NCBI GenBank assembly: GCA_001792895.1
Contig: MARA01000009.1
Span: forward strand, 992,001 to 1,056,000
Reading direction: 5' to 3'
DNA length: 64,000 nt
DNA from: Lentinus brumalis
Taxonomy: Eukaryota > Basidiomycota > Agaricomycetes > Polyporales > Polyporaceae
Shown: piece by piece, positions 1-13,732 of the stretch
How the letters are laid out: each line of letters starts with the position of its first letter
How positions within the stretch are numbered: position 1 is the first letter of the stretch
The notes under the pieces: model-generated
Database searches by the model: none
Seen by the model: the letters and a program-made list of their open reading frames with translations, nothing else
What the model was told of the DNA's origin: nothing
Position numbers and translations under genes: made by a program

Positions 1-256
1 ACCTTGCGCCAGCTTCCGGTCGCTCTAAAGCCGCGTCTGAAGCGGCTACGTGCTCCGGAGCCACCATGCGGCACGTCTTCTCTGTCGGTGCGCGTTCACT
101 TTGACAGGTCATGCACGTCCCTCCCGTCAGCGTGAGGAAGCATGCAATGTGAGAGCCTCGCACATCCCTTCAGTCTCTTACTCCCACTCGTCCCATTCCT
201 CGGAGTCACATCACTTCTCCCCCTCTCTACGGTACTCGACAACATCAAGATTCAAG

Positions 257-3200
257 ATGGCCTCCAAATCTACAGACGATCCCGGAAATACCGCGTCTGC
301 AACATCGACGGCAGACACAAACCATGGCCTGGCGAGTAGCGGCGCACCGAAGGGTGTACCAGAGGCCACGACGCAGGTCCGACTGCTTATTTTTGGTTGG
401 TAGATGGAGCTGACGGCGAGATACAGGCACCAGTGTCTGCGGCTGCCCGGGAATCTGGTATCCCAATGAGCAGCGGCGTCGGAGGCAGTGAGAGTGCGCA
501 ACAAGCCGCCCCGGTACAGGTCAGACTATTTGTTCGACCTCCGTAGAACGAGCTGACAACTAAACACAGGAACTCAAGGAAGGAAGGAACTCGAAGCGAC
601 CGGAGTGGGAGACCGCCGAGACTCTCAAGGTGTGTGCTAGTTTCCTGGATGTATTCTACACTACTAAGACGACACACAGGATTACTGGAAGACTAGAAAT
701 ACGTTCTTCACCGGAGCGCAACGAGCGGAGGCTTGGAAGGAGACGGCAAAGATCGTGCAGGACTACAGCGACGAGCTGGTCGATCGATGGAACAAGGAGA
801 TGGACAACCTGCTCATCTATGTATGTGGCCCACATCAGCACCGTTGCCAATCGGCACTGATGTCATTGCCGTGCAGGCGGGGTTGTTCTCGGCGATCCAG
901 ACCGCATTCAACGTCGAGTTGTACAAGCGCCTCACTCCCGACCCCGACCCCGACCCCGTCCTCGTCGCCCTCGAGAGGATCTCGGCGCAGCTGAGCGGCT
1001 TCGCCGTGAATCCAGCCTTCGTCAACTCTACACAACCGTCCTTCGTCCTCGGTGATGTCAAGACCCCTCCTGTGCCGCTATGGATCGTCGTGCTCAACGC
1101 GCTCTGGTTCTTGAGCCTGATCTCGAGCCTGGCCGCCGCGTCCATCGCGATAATGGTGAAGCAATGGCTCACCGAGTACCAATCCGGGCTATCAGGGACG
1201 TCGCGCCAGACCGCGCGTCTCCGCCAGCTTCGCCTTAACAGCTTGCAGCGGTGGCGTGTGAAGGAGATCGTGAGCGTCCTCCCTGTTCTCCTCCAGATCG
1301 CATCCGGACTGTTCTTCGCTGGGTTGCTCATCCTGCTGTGGAACCTCAACCGCACTGTGGCCATCGTCGGAACCTTCTTCGTCGCGATATTACTAGCGTT
1401 TTCACTAGGCACCATCATCCTCCCTAGCGTTGTCACGCATTGCTCCTACCTTTCCCCACCCTCACGAGTGCTGTTCGAGCTCACTAGACCATGGAGGAAG
1501 GCCCTATATCTCTCCCGGCGCCAGCTTTCTTCCCGCATTGCCTCCTACTATCATTGTTATGCGAGCGAGTTCTATCACTTCAACCTCCATGCCCGCGGTG
1601 CCAAGAAATTCCGGGATCGGCATCCTCGTATCTACCACCTGTGCAAGATGCTCTTTCCGCGTGACCGAGCCTACACCCTGGCGTGGCGCGGGATGGAAAG
1701 TGCCCTTGTTTCTCGACATACAGAGTCACTAGACGGCGAGATGGTAGCAACCGCATACACAACCTCGATGAATACCAATTTCCTGCATCGCGCGGCTATG
1801 TGCACCACAGAGCTTTCCCTCATCTCTATGCGAACCTGCTTCCAGAAAATTATGTCAGCGAACATCGCGCATTGGGGGACGGACGGACATCGGGAGCCAA
1901 TGGGGTCGGTGCACCCTTGTATGTGGAGCGGCGGCCTCATCGCCCTCATGGACGCCTCTAGCAATGACACTGCGTGGTCACCATCGACCTTGGTCGCGGC
2001 GTTGGATACTGCGTACAGCTACATCCGTCTATCGAGTCAACAGCTTCAGTCAGACACTCCAGGGACACGTCTGCTCTGTGTGGACTTCGCACGCATCATA
2101 CGCCACTTCGACCACAGCGCACTACCTCTCGACTCTCTCAATATCGGCGAGAGAATATACCAGCTCGACCTGAGGAACGTAATGGAAGGAACTCGAGATA
2201 TAAAAGTAGGAAACGATGTCCGCCAGCTCGGTAACTTCCCATATTCAAGTCGCGTTGTTGACCGCCTTCGAGCTAATGCACGCATACTAGTTGTCTCGGC
2301 CTACATCGGCGACGCACTCAAGGGTTAGAGGGGACCATCGTTGAGAACCCAAGCATTGAGCGAGCCCTGAGTGCTCTTCGAATCATCATCTATTGCATCC
2401 CGTCAAGAACCGGGTCGGACTACAAGTGCGATGACCCGGAGTACAAGGCCGTACAATCGCAGGCTGCCCGCGCGCTGGAAGCTTTCTCGAATTTTCTATC
2501 CACAAGTCCCTCCTCGGCAAGACGATGCGCATTCGAGATACACAATGTCCTCGTTGCGCTCCGCATGCATGGAGAGCGGGCGGGTCTCATGTCCGTAGAG
2601 CTGCGACAAGCCATCGTTCGCTATTGGGACAGCGCGGATGAAGAGATCCGATGGTATTTGTGCGACCACGAGGAATGGATTCAGACTCTCAGGCGCGAGA
2701 TGGACGACTCTGGGCAGGTGCGCATGCGTCGACTCTGTCCTAGTACATGTTCGCTAACTTCCGTTCACCTAGAATACTCCTGCCGGGGTCACGTCTACAT
2801 CTGGGGGAACCGCGGACTCGCTTCCCGTCGCCACCCCAGCTCCAGTGTCCCACGACTCTGTCAGCGTCGCCGCTGCATCTCAGCAAATATCAGGGACCCA
2901 AGATAGCATCCACACGGAGACAGTGCCAGTAAACGGCTCCTCCACACCATCCACCTCTCCTCCGTCCACGGCCCAGATCGCACCTGCCGTCGTTCACAAC
3001 GAATGTGTGTCCAGTGCCCGAGGGGAGGCAGACGTACACCTCCCGACGGAGCTGGATGCGAACGGTCGCTCAGCTTCAGCCGCTTCTCCGCCTTGTACTC
3101 ACACCGCGGCCGTGGACGAATCTGCCGACAGCCACCCAGGTGCTGTAGAGGACGACCGGGGTGCCCGGCTCGCCGCGACCGAATCCTCCATCGAGGCTCC

Positions 3201-3366
3201 ACCGTTCCCCGATCACACCGCGACCGTCAATGAACCTGCAGTCAGCGTCCCGGGTACTGCACAGGGCGACCGAGGTGCCCACTCCCAGGAGGAGCTGGCG
3301 ACGAACGGACCCTCGTCCGCCTCGTCCACACTTCCGCCGTCCTCAGGTGGCTCCGGCCTGCCTTGA
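257..3366 (+). CDS. DUF6535 domain membrane protein, copy A (frameshifted C-terminal half)
   Basis: Six exons can be traced: 257-376, 427-519, 570-629, 680-820, 877-2717 and 2773-3366. The first three introns are exactly 50 nt. The conserved DUF6535 core spans the fourth exon (DYWKTRNTFF, WNKEMDNLLIY) and the start of the fifth (AGLFSAIQTAF, then PLWIVVLNALW and two further hydrophobic stretches), so about four membrane segments are expected. The family is abundant in Agaricomycetes and its function is unknown. Compared with copies B and C, one T is missing in a T run near 2324 (GGTTAG instead of GGTTTAG). This makes a stop at 2326-2328 after about 621 residues. Beyond it the frame matching B stays open through the last intron to the shared SGGSGLP end at 3366. 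The N-terminal exons differ from B and C and include one extra intron. A sequencing error in the homopolymer is the main alternative to a real truncation. Confidence 0.82.
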
Positions 3367-5214
3367 CCTTACACTTCGTGTGCGTTTGCGCCTTGCAGCT
3401 GTTTCTGAATCACCGTCCCACTGGCTCTCTTCTCCCTACCCTTCCGTAGCTGCTGCCGACTCACCGGCCCGCTGCCTCTCTTCCCCCTTCCGTGCCGTAT
3501 ATATTACTCACATACACGCTGTCTTGTCTCTCGTCGTCCCACGTTCGCGTCGATTGGCGTAGTCTCCTACCTCCTACGTCTCGTCCATCATACTCGTGTC
3601 GTCAAATCCGGCTCTCCGCTCGCTCGCCGTTACCCATTCCAGTACCACACCGCCAATCACGCTCGCAGGCTGAGAAAGAATCACGTATTATTCTATCTCG
3701 TCCGATGTACTAGTACAGCATCCAGGAGACCGATTGTACATGTATATCCCAGCCAGCCATCAGCCTCAGGTGCTCGAATCGACGGCGAACCATTCGAAAT
3801 ATACGTCTGCCGGCGTTGACATGCACGTTGGGCCAGAGGAGACCAAAAGCGACCGTCTGTGAACGCGAAGTCTTCGTCGAGGTCATGGAGGGACAGAACT
3901 ACCCTCACCAGTTAACACCGCGCAGCGACTCCGTCGCGACTCGCATGCTCCTCCTCGTCCTGCAAGCTGTTGTGATTGTCCGAGCTGGATGATCGCGCGT
4001 AAGCCTGTGAGCGACAGGGCTCGCTATCAGCGCACACGATCCACGCAAGACGTACCTAGACAACATGGTCTGCGATACCTTGGCGTGGCTGCGTCCCGAT
4101 GCCTCCACGACCTGCGTCGAGACGGATCGCCGTGGGACGAGGAAGACCACCGGCGATTGCTTACCGACCATGCGCCCGATCAGTGAGTCGTACTGACTGA
4201 CCATGATCAGCATCTCCGACAGCGAGCATAGAGCCTCCGACACCGTACACCCTCCCAGCCCTGAACTCGAAGACCGGGCACCTTAACGAGGAGTAGGTGC
4301 ACAAGTGAGCGTTACGATGAGCATAGTGACGACGGCTCTATGCGCTCGCGGGGGACGCGGGATCTGGAAGGGCGAGTGGTGGAATCAAATCGGCGTGGCC
4401 GTCACCATGAGAAAGACGCACCTCGCACGACAGGCCACCTCACATTCCGCGTCTCCGAAGCGCTCGGCCTCACGACGGAATGGCGGTATCGACTTCAGCA
4501 TTACCGTGGCCACGAGCCGCACCTCGGCATCGTGGATGTGCTCAGCGCGCTATCGTCGGCGAAGTGTGGCGATGGCTATGACTTGACCGGCACCCGTCCA
4601 TCCTCACATACCTCGTGGAGAGATTGTCGGAAGCCCCTGCGTGTCCGGGCCCGTCCCGGCAGATCAAACCCGGTACGTGAGTTTGCAGCTTGTCGATGCA
4701 CATCTGGCCTGCGCATAAGTTAACGGGTCCGATGTGAGACGCGGTATGACTCCGTACCTTATACAGACAACTGGCCGCAGGAACGGCGGCTCTCGTGTGG
4801 TACTACGAGATACTTGATGATCGGGAGCCTAGGACGAAGGTGTGCAGACTCGGACAAGGCTGGAAAAGGAACGGGGTACCTGTGTGGATGCACGCAGCAT
4901 AGGAGAGAACACACACCGTGCCGTCACCATCCAACGATTACAGTCAGGCCGGGGCTGGAAGTCGAAAACAGTCTGCATGTGTGGAAGTGGAGAAGGATGC
5001 GAGTTGCGCGCTGTATACCGAAGTGACTCGGAATCGTTGAAGATACCAGCCCGGCACAAAGATCTCATACCAGAAGGAAGATGTGCTTGAGAGGACTGGC
5101 GGATCGCGAAGGCTCGAAGTTTGTGTCACTGTGTCCTGCGGCTACGGCGACTGTCACAGCGGGTGAGTCGCGGGCAGACGCCAAGCGGCGAGACGTACCG
5201 GTGATCGTCGGTAA
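3367..5214. other. 3' flank of DUF6535 copy A, no supported gene
   Basis: No reading frame with convincing coding character is seen. Parts of the stretch are recognisably related to the DNA following copies B and C, for example the segment just after the stop codon and the stretch near 4950-5030 that resembles 18350-18420 and 38000-38060. It is therefore an older, more diverged copy of the duplicated downstream block. Short open frames on both strands do not keep the same frame between the copies, which argues against coding. Confidence 0.5.
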
Positions 5215-8200
5215 ATCAAACTGATATGGGACGAGTAGTTGCGGGAATGAGAGGAACCGGCGCGGAGCCACGGCGCGCATAAAGAGTGAGGAGCGCGAGC
5301 AAAGGTCGGCGACGGGGGTCGTTGGGCTGGTCGTGCGATGCTCGTCCGGACCTATCGTTCATCCTCTGTGCGCCGATTGCGGCCGATGAGTGCGGAGCGT
5401 GCAGAGGAGCGACATACCTCGTCTACCCTCTAACTCGCGCGCAGTATCTCGTGGGTAGTACGCCCATCCCGCCGGAACCCATGGCAACAACTCTCCTCTG
5501 CTGCAGACTTCCAGGATCACCGCGTGGCGGAATTAGAGCGATCGTCGCGCGTGCACGGGGACGGACACGGGAGTTCGACGACGGCCTCTTCGAAGCTAGC
5601 GGTGTTCCATGTTGCGGTCGCGGCGGGGTACTGCGTGAGCGGAGGTCAGCAACTGTCACTATCCGATATCCAGCCCCCGAGTCCGCACAGTCCGCGCATC
5701 GCGGGCTCAAAGAAACCCAATGACTCACATCGCAGCCTCGACGTTCCGGTGCTGGGAATGATCCTGACGATGGAGTGTCACCCCTCGAGGAGACGTGTGG
5801 GCGGGCACATACAAGCTGGAGCATGCCGGGTAATAATCGAGCACTACATCAAGTCAGCATGCAACCGGGTGAGTGACGGATGCATGTACGCACAGCGGAT
5901 GCTGAGATCGAACGCGACGGGGCAGGGCGAGTCGGGCTTCAGGGCTTCAAGAGGGTGTGCACGCTGCGGGCGGAGTAGGACAGGGCGAGGCAGCACCGTG
6001 CACGGGCAGTGAGGGAAGCAGAGCGGGTGACAGTCGTGAATAGCGTGGTCGGTGAGTGGGTGAGTGAGAGCAACAGCGAGCCCGACGGCGGCTACATACG
6101 GCGCGCCGCACGTGGGGGCGTCTGCGTTCACTGGAGTCTCCGGCTTTTTCTCGCGCGACGACGACAACGACGACGACGCAAGACGGCAGGGAACACGCAT
6201 GCAGGCACGCGAGGTATGTCCTATGCCGCTGCGAAGGTGAGGTGACAGTTGTGCTCACTGCAGACACAGGCGACTCCCGCAGGCCACCTCGTCCATGCCA
6301 TACCGTCGTCGGTCTCGGACCATGCGCTGGCCTTCGACGCGACTCCCTCGTCTGACGCGCTCTCCGACTATGTCTTATGCGGCGCGCTCAGTTACCCATC
6401 GATTTACGTCGCAAATCATGGTATGCGCAAGCTGCGAGCATGCCGTCCAGACGATGCCATCATCCGCAGGTCCAATCTTCATCCTCTTCGCAGAGTCCCG
6501 CTGCGACCTCCATCTCAGCGTCGCCTTGCTCCAGGACGCCACGAGTTCTATCCGCAGCAACATACACAGCTCCGCCACCCATGCTCTTGACCCTCGCCAG
6601 CGCAATCGCAAGGCCTAGCTCCAGCGGGATGGTCCCAGCCTCGCGGTGTGACTATCTCCCCTTTGCCTCCATCTTCACTGCGATTCCGTCTCGGTCTCCC
6701 GTCCTAAGCTCCCGAGCCCGATGTCCAGCCACAGGTAGTCTCGCCCTCCGACAATACAGTACACTGCGATACAAACCACTGCGGTATAATAGCAGCCTCT
6801 GCCGCTGTCCTACTTCTCCAGGGCTGCTCCAGATCGACTTCGCACTGGCCGTCCTGCTCTTTCTGGCCGCTTCGCTCTCGGAACCGCGTTCGAGCAGATG
6901 GACCTGTTCCCCGCCCAGCTTGGAAACGCTCTTCCTACCCGTCGCTGGCTGCTCCGCGCCCTGATCAAGAGCAATCATTCTGGATTCGCGCATAGCACAC
7001 CAATGAACGCCCCGGATAGTCATGCATGAAGGGTTCGTCTTGTTCCCCTCAGCGGCCGAGCACATCGTGCGGATAGGATCATAGATTCGGAGTGTCGGGC
7101 GCCGTGTGCGAGAGCATGGCTGTAGTGGGCTCTGCCTACGTCAACCTGCTTGTCCTCCACTACGTGTCCTCGAGCATCAGGGTCGATCCTACTCGCGCGG
7201 AACCAAGACGCGAGACCTCGATCCTGCCCAGTCACTCTTGGCTACTCGTCCTAGCAGGTCTCCGAACTTCGCTCGCCGGCCGGAGCATCGCATGCAACCT
7301 TGCTTCGAACGAGGAACGCAAGTCTATGGCGCGAAAGACCCTCACACGGCGGGCACGCTCGTCCTCCTGCAGCTCCCTCCCTCTAGTGCCGCACACCGTC
7401 TGTGCCTCCCAGCTCCGAAGAGTCGCGACTCCGAATTACTGGCACGCTTTGAATACGCGAGGCGCGGCCTCACGCGATCACGGACAGACGTCCGATACGT
7501 GCACAGTCGGTGGCACGGGCGAAGGCACCCTTCGGAGTCTACGCCCCATGTCTTGTTGCACTCTTAGACGACCTTTCTCCACCGCGGTCCGCTCGCGATC
7601 ATGATCTCGAGATGTGCCACTCTCGAGTTGTGTGGTCTGGAGACGAAGAGGTCATGCGCTGTGCGCGCGGTGGGTGCTGGTGCCCTGGCCAAGATACGTC
7701 GACATCGTCTTGACGGCACTATGTTCTCTATGGCGTATTCCGGAGAGTCTACTGGTGCTGGCGGCGTATTAGTCCCGAGTTCGTGGTCCGCGTCAAGGTT
7801 TCTCTCGGCTGGTCTTCTATCTCTTCTTTTGCAGGGACGCGCGGATGTGAGCCGGTGAGGCGTGGATCCAGATCACAAACAGACGGGCGGCGGCACGGAC
7901 GTCGGTACGGACGTCGTCTCCGTCGTCCTCGTAGCTCGAGGGACGGAAAGTTGCCGTCTCCACCGAATTGCGCATCCACTGGCGGTCGACCTCGGCATGA
8001 AGTAAGAGAGGAAGTGCGGCCATCTGGATACTTCCTATCAGGAGTGCCGTGAGAGCGACGCAGGTAAGAGAGGTGAAGAGGGCCGCGATGCGTAACTTAC
8101 AGCAGGTACCTCGCCGACAGCACTCGCCAACCTGAGCTATGGCCATCACGCCTAACGCGTTCATCGTCGAGCTGGAGAGCGAAAGCTGGTCCGGGTCCCG

Positions 8201-8676
8201 CGGGCGAGCATAGAGCGAAGACTTGGGGAGCACCGCGTACTGGTACAGCAGACACAGATGACGCGGGCGTGTACCGTGCTGATGCAGCCTGTATTAGTAC
8301 TTACCCTTGCGATGGATCCATTGACTCAGAGGATGGCGGCTAGCTGGATCTAGTATACTGTATTATGTTATGAGCGACGTGTACGATTCTGCTCGTATTG
8401 CTGTATGCATTATGTACGCCATGTAGGCAGAATACACGTATGTAGTCTACTTATACGTTCGGCGTTGCAATTCATGCTTTGCATTGCGAGCTGTCCGACT
8501 GGGAACAGCCTACAGAACCTACAGAATGTGTGCGCGCCTGGCACGACGTCGTGCATAAGAGTCAAGTCCGTCGGAGTCGGCCCCAGACACGGCATGACAT
8601 CCTTCAAGCACTGGCATGCTATGGAAAAGATATATTTCAACCAAGACATACGACCTGCACGATCCTTGTGCTCGGG
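5215..8676. repeat. Duplicated block D1 (source-like copy)
   Basis: The left part, about 5215-6680, is closely matched by 28620-30705. The right part, about 6040-8676, is matched by 23410-26246, with long identical runs around 7566-8280 versus 25140-25860. Homology on the right stops sharply at 8676 and 26246, after the shared run ending CTTGTGCTCGG. Many open frames exist but small indels between the copies shift them, for example an 11-nt difference near 6880 versus 24405. No product is recognised. It may be a decayed intron-rich gene, but I cannot show this. Confidence 0.65.
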
Positions 8677-11600
8677 CACTTTCACCCCGCGGCCTTGCGC
8701 ACCGGTATGTGAGCGCTGTCAAACGCCCTTCCAGAACGACGCCCTACCTACTGTACCAGCCTTCGAGGAACGAGTGCATCGCAGCACCGGGCACGGGGCA
8801 TCGTAGGTCGAACTCCTTCGCCGTATTTCAAACGAGGTGGTATCTTGGTCTGCGTGCTGCGAGGTTGAGACTAGGCGGCTTACTAAAGAGAGCGTTGGGA
8901 AGAGGAGAGGCGCGTACAGCTGAGACATAGCTGACTGTCTCGCAGACACACCTGTTACTCAAAGACTCCGTGTCATTATGAGCCCATACTAGCACGTTGA
9001 ACAGACTCTGACAGGACCAACAGGACGACACCCGCACATCCTCCTGACACGGAGATCCGCACATCGCCTACGACCCGCATAGCCTCCCGCCCTCATCAAA
9101 GCGTGCATTTCAGCAGGACCTGTCTCCGGAGACCTCGCGAGCCACCCGTAGTTCGGGACGGCTTGAGACTGGCACGCTCGAGTCCCTCGTAATGGCTGCT
9201 GTGAGCCACTTTAACTTCACGAACTGCGCAGCGCACACTGCAATGCTGTCCCATGGAATATTGGACCCAGCAGGGCATTACGAACGCGGATGTGGCGTCG
9301 ACAGACGGCACACGTGCATGTCGCGCATACGCCGCCGGGAACAACGCAGCACGATGCATAGACAGTGGACGAGCACCCGCAAACATGGGAGAGACGTCTG
9401 GCGTGCATCGGAAGCGAAGACAAGGAGTAAAGGGAGGCTCGCGGGCAGAGAGCGATACGACGGACGTCACTGAGCTGCTCGTCGTACGCAGGAGCGCAGA
9501 CGGCTCATGCGAGTCCGTTTGTCTGCCTCTTCGAAGACACATGCTGCCTGCATCTCTGCAGAACCATGCTCTTGTGTGCATGAATCCGCAATGCGTGCAA
9601 TGAGGATGACGTACCTCTCCTCCGCATCTATGTCGCCATCCGGCCACATCTCTGCGCGATGGCTCCTTCCCTGTACTCCTCGGGACTCCATGCGCACCTC
9701 TCTACGGAGGGACTGAGGCTATGATCGCGTATACGATGTCCCCAAGACTGGCGACAGGTCGGCGCTGGACTTCTCGAAGCTGTCGATGTTCTAGAGGGCG
9801 GTGTTCGCATCAGCAGAGGTCGCCCGCGAGTGCGAGAAGAAACTAATACTAACATCGAGTTTGATTTCGTTGCATCTGTGAGGTGTACCTCCAGCCATGC
9901 ACGCAACATGGACGACCATTACAGTCAGCCCGCTGGTGCCCGGCATGTGCGCCATGTCTCATCGTATGTACCGAGGGCGTCTGGGGCGTGAGACATAAGT
10001 GGTTTCAGTCCGTCGAGCTCTAAAGATGTCGGTTCATGATCTGCAAAACTGTCGAATCAGTGAGCAGGGAAGGCTGCTGGCATCAAACGAATGAAAGACG
10101 CACGGCCGTGTCGAGCCGGGCGAGACCCACGTCAGAGCTAACGTTGCGTTTGCAGACCGCGGACGGACAGGAAGAGAGAGACAGACGTGAGCAGCGCACG
10201 TAGCAGCATGGGCAGAGATTGTAGAAAGACATCGTGGTACGTGAGTGAGTGTCCGAGAGCGCGAGACGAGACAACCGTGCGCGACGGCATTGCCGCATGT
10301 CCTGGCGTCTCCCGAGCGAACGGTATCTTCTCCTCATCGACGTTCGTCTTTCGCCCAACACTGACGGCCACGACAGCAAGCATGGAGGCAAGCAACAGAG
10401 GTATAACATATGTCCCTTCATATGCGGAGGTGAGTGCGCTTACCACATACACATAGGTACCAGCGGCTTCCACTGCCTGACCTCTGCACTCGTCATGGAA
10501 GGATGTACTTGTTCGTTGCGGCGCCGCGGCTGCCCGTGGTACCCTCAAAACTCATGTACGACGTCGGCTTTGGAACATGTGTACCAGCATACCCAGACTC
10601 AGCACAACGACCGACCGCGAGGGCCCCGGCGCACGATACGACTGCCTTGCTCTCGCTTGTGCTCGGTCCTCAACAGCCAGGCTGTTCAACTCGAGAATCG
10701 ACTCGAACGATCAGCAACCTCGGGTTGCTCTGGGAGGGGAATACTCACAGCATCTTTGGCGGCCTGTCGGCTGTCGATAATTACCCGTAGAACGCCTCCC
10801 GTGCCTCTCGCTGTCATCAACGCCCCCCAGTGAGTATCCAAGTTCCTGTCTCACCTCGCCTTTTCGTCCACCGCAAGATACCCATCCGCTCTCTCGGCAC
10901 GCATGCACATCATTTCGGATCCGGGTCAACCCCTCCGGCCGAATCCGTTTTCATCTATGCTCACCAGGGAACCCGAGACCTCCACGCGCCACCTCCAATG
11001 CCGCACATCAGCTTGAAGGGGCACGTTCCAGCCCTCCGGTCTCTCCATCCGCGCCTCAAAGAACATCTGAAGCGACGAGTACGGTTACGGGGAGGTCCGT
11101 GCGCTGCCTGCGCAAAGGACGATGCGTATGTCCCACTGATCAGCGACGTGCGCAGGCCTGGGTACGTCCCTCGAAGCTCTCCGAGCTGGGCACTCGTCCT
11201 CTCCTCACCCGCTGCTGGAGCAGATCGCTCTGCCATGTATTTCGGCACTGGCACCGACTGTTTTCCTCAGACAAGTACGTCTTCCATGTTCTGATCTATT
11301 CCCTATTCTGAGGCGTTCAGTCCGCACCTAGTCAAATCAGACGTCCCCGCGGATCGTCCTTCCTATACCAGAGCCTCAGATTGTCTCGAGACCGTGGTCT
11401 ACACGTGTAGCCTGCTCGTCTCATCTCGCCCCGCGCCCTGCCCGAACGATTGCCTGGTCCAGTATGCGGTCGCCGAGCGCATCCATCTCGCTCCGCCGGG
11501 TACTCATACAGCATACCGGAAGGTCTGTCCCCTTCTACCACGTCCGGGACACCCCGTCGGCGCCCTGCAGTCCTACATACACCCCACGAGGTCCCCATTC

Positions 11601-12499
11601 CCACTCCTGGCGAAGACTGTCCTCCCTGACACGGACCCATATACGTATATATGGGCGTATAAATCCACGCAACCCCTAGCTGACCATCCCTCGTCGGCGA
11701 CGCGAAGGCCCGGGTGCGGTCAGTCGCTAGCGAGCTGCGCGGAGACCGGGAAGCGTATCCGTCACACTGTCATGATAGCCACGAGGTTGATCTCTTCAGT
11801 GCGAGCCTGCGTCTGTGTAGTTCGGTCGCAGCAGTGTCGCCGCAGGTGCGGTGGCCACTGTTGACTGGAAGAGGGTCGCAGATATGTCTCCGTACTGATC
11901 ATCACAGAAACGATCTCCATGCGCTGCTCCAGTACACGGCACTGAGCAACGTGGACAGACCCACGCGGAACTGCATATATCAAGGCCATCGTTGCAAGCA
12001 TAGCTCGGCACTAGGCGAGTCGTCGCCCTTAACTTCACTCTCTCAACCATCATTCTTCCTACGTCAGTACGAAGTTGCGGCTGCCAGCAATCGCTGTCCA
12101 TGGCTCATCACTCCCCCGTTACCAAGCTCTCCCCACGTCTGCTTACACTCATCGCCCTCCAACTCATCGTTTTTAGAAGCGGTCTTTCCGTCTCTCGCCC
12201 TCCGGCCCTGTCTCTGCTATCGCATACGACCCTGATCGCACACTGGACTCGGACCCCCATACTTGCCGCTCAACCTCCTGGACTGACCTGCTGCAAACCT
12301 CTGCGAGGCCTCCCAGCCCGCCGGCAAGACGTGTAGACCCGTGCACAGTTGTGGCTCGCTCTCGAGATGTCAGTCACTTTCCCTCGCGACTAGCAACAAC
12401 TCCACTTCCGTTGGCTCCATCGCATCTTATCTGAGCCTGCCTCCCTACCGTGTCCGGCCGTCTTTCCGCCGCTCCGGCGTGAGGAAGAGTCGGTGTGTA
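8677..12499. other. Gene-poor unique stretch between DUF6535 copies A and B
   Basis: The longest frames are a minus-strand 183-codon frame (9096-9647) and a minus-strand 136-codon frame (10138-10548). The second contains two hydrophobic stretches that could be membrane segments, and the DNA under it weakly resembles 23330-23640. Neither has recognisable motifs, and splice signals do not join them into a longer product. I see no RNA gene, inverted-repeat element or tandem array here. Confidence 0.4.
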
Positions 12500-13732
12500 T
12501 TTTGAGGAACCTGTTGGATCCAATGCTGAGGAGGGCAGTATGTACGTGAAGGTCAGTCGTGTTTAGTCGTTTCTGACACTGTTCTCACTGGTGTTCTAGC
12601 ATGACCGGCCCTCGCTTCGATCAGGAGAGCCTCGGAGGCGTGCGAGGGGAGACAAGACTTCTGGAGTGGAGGACTCCGTGGGCAGCGTCTCCAATCCGGC
12701 GTTTCATCTCTGTCTGTTCTCGCCCTCTCCGTCTCGCTCATACGCGCTATCATTTCCGTCCTGGTGCGGTCACGACCCAACTGCTCTCAAGGCATCCCCA
12801 CATTTGCCGTCCAGTCCGACCTTTTATCGCCCATTCCTTCCCACTGTATGCGCAGGCGAGAAGAGCGATGCGGCCCACCCATACATTGTTATACTATATA
12901 CATGTGGTATCCCTGGGACTGCGCATATGTATCATAGCGCGATGTCTTGTACTTCAAGTCGCAATCTTCACTACTCTGCCTCCAGGTCTCTGTCTGCGTG
13001 TCTCCAAGTAAGCCGCCGACCAACACCACTGTCCGGGTCTCCGGAAGAGGTGCCCCGGATGTGACTCGTGCAGCATCCGAGACAGTTTCCATTCTGGGGC
13101 TGAGAAGCAAGGCGTACCCGTCCGGCCTCCGGGGGCGAGGGCGACGGTGCGTGTGGACGAGGGAGAGCTATGCAGCGTGGTGTACGTAGGTGCTGTCAGT
13201 GGGGGGACACGATTGACAGCCTGTTGGTGGACGTCTCGCCGTTTCGCCACAATCGCCGCACAACTCGCTGAATATATACGCACATGACGGAGCTTCAAGG
13301 ATTCGCCGAGGCGCAGCGCCTTCTGCCGTTGGTGTCAGACGTCGTAGAACACGCGGTATTGCGACGAAGGATAGTCTCGTACCGCTGACCTATAGGCCGT
13401 GTCGGATCCCTGTCACGATGAGTAAGTGTTCCAGTGTTCGTTAGCTGCCCATATACCGGAATATGTACTCACGATGACCCCGTAACGCCCCACAGGACAT
13501 GCCGTCAATTAACGTGTCCGGTGGTGTTGGTCTACAGCATAGCACCACCACGCTGCACGACTTCCCTGCTTGGTTTGACAGATCCCTAGAATTGCGCACC
13601 AATGTAGTGCCACGTGCCTGCCTGCATGCGCTGCGAGCAGTTCCTCTGCACATCGCCTTAGCGGGTCCTCTTGCCCTTGTCTACTTTCATTCCCTCCTCG
13701 TCGTCTAGGCGTTCTGAAACTCAGCCCCTACC
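12500..13732. promoter_or_regulatory. Duplicated 5' flank of DUF6535 copy B
   Basis: This stretch is related to the DNA upstream of copy C (about 32400-33269), so promoter and upstream sequence were duplicated together with the gene. The last 200 bp before the start codon are pyrimidine-rich, as is common at fungal transcription starts. Shared runs include the segment around 13540-13570 and 33087-33115. No separate gene is supported. Confidence 0.45.
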
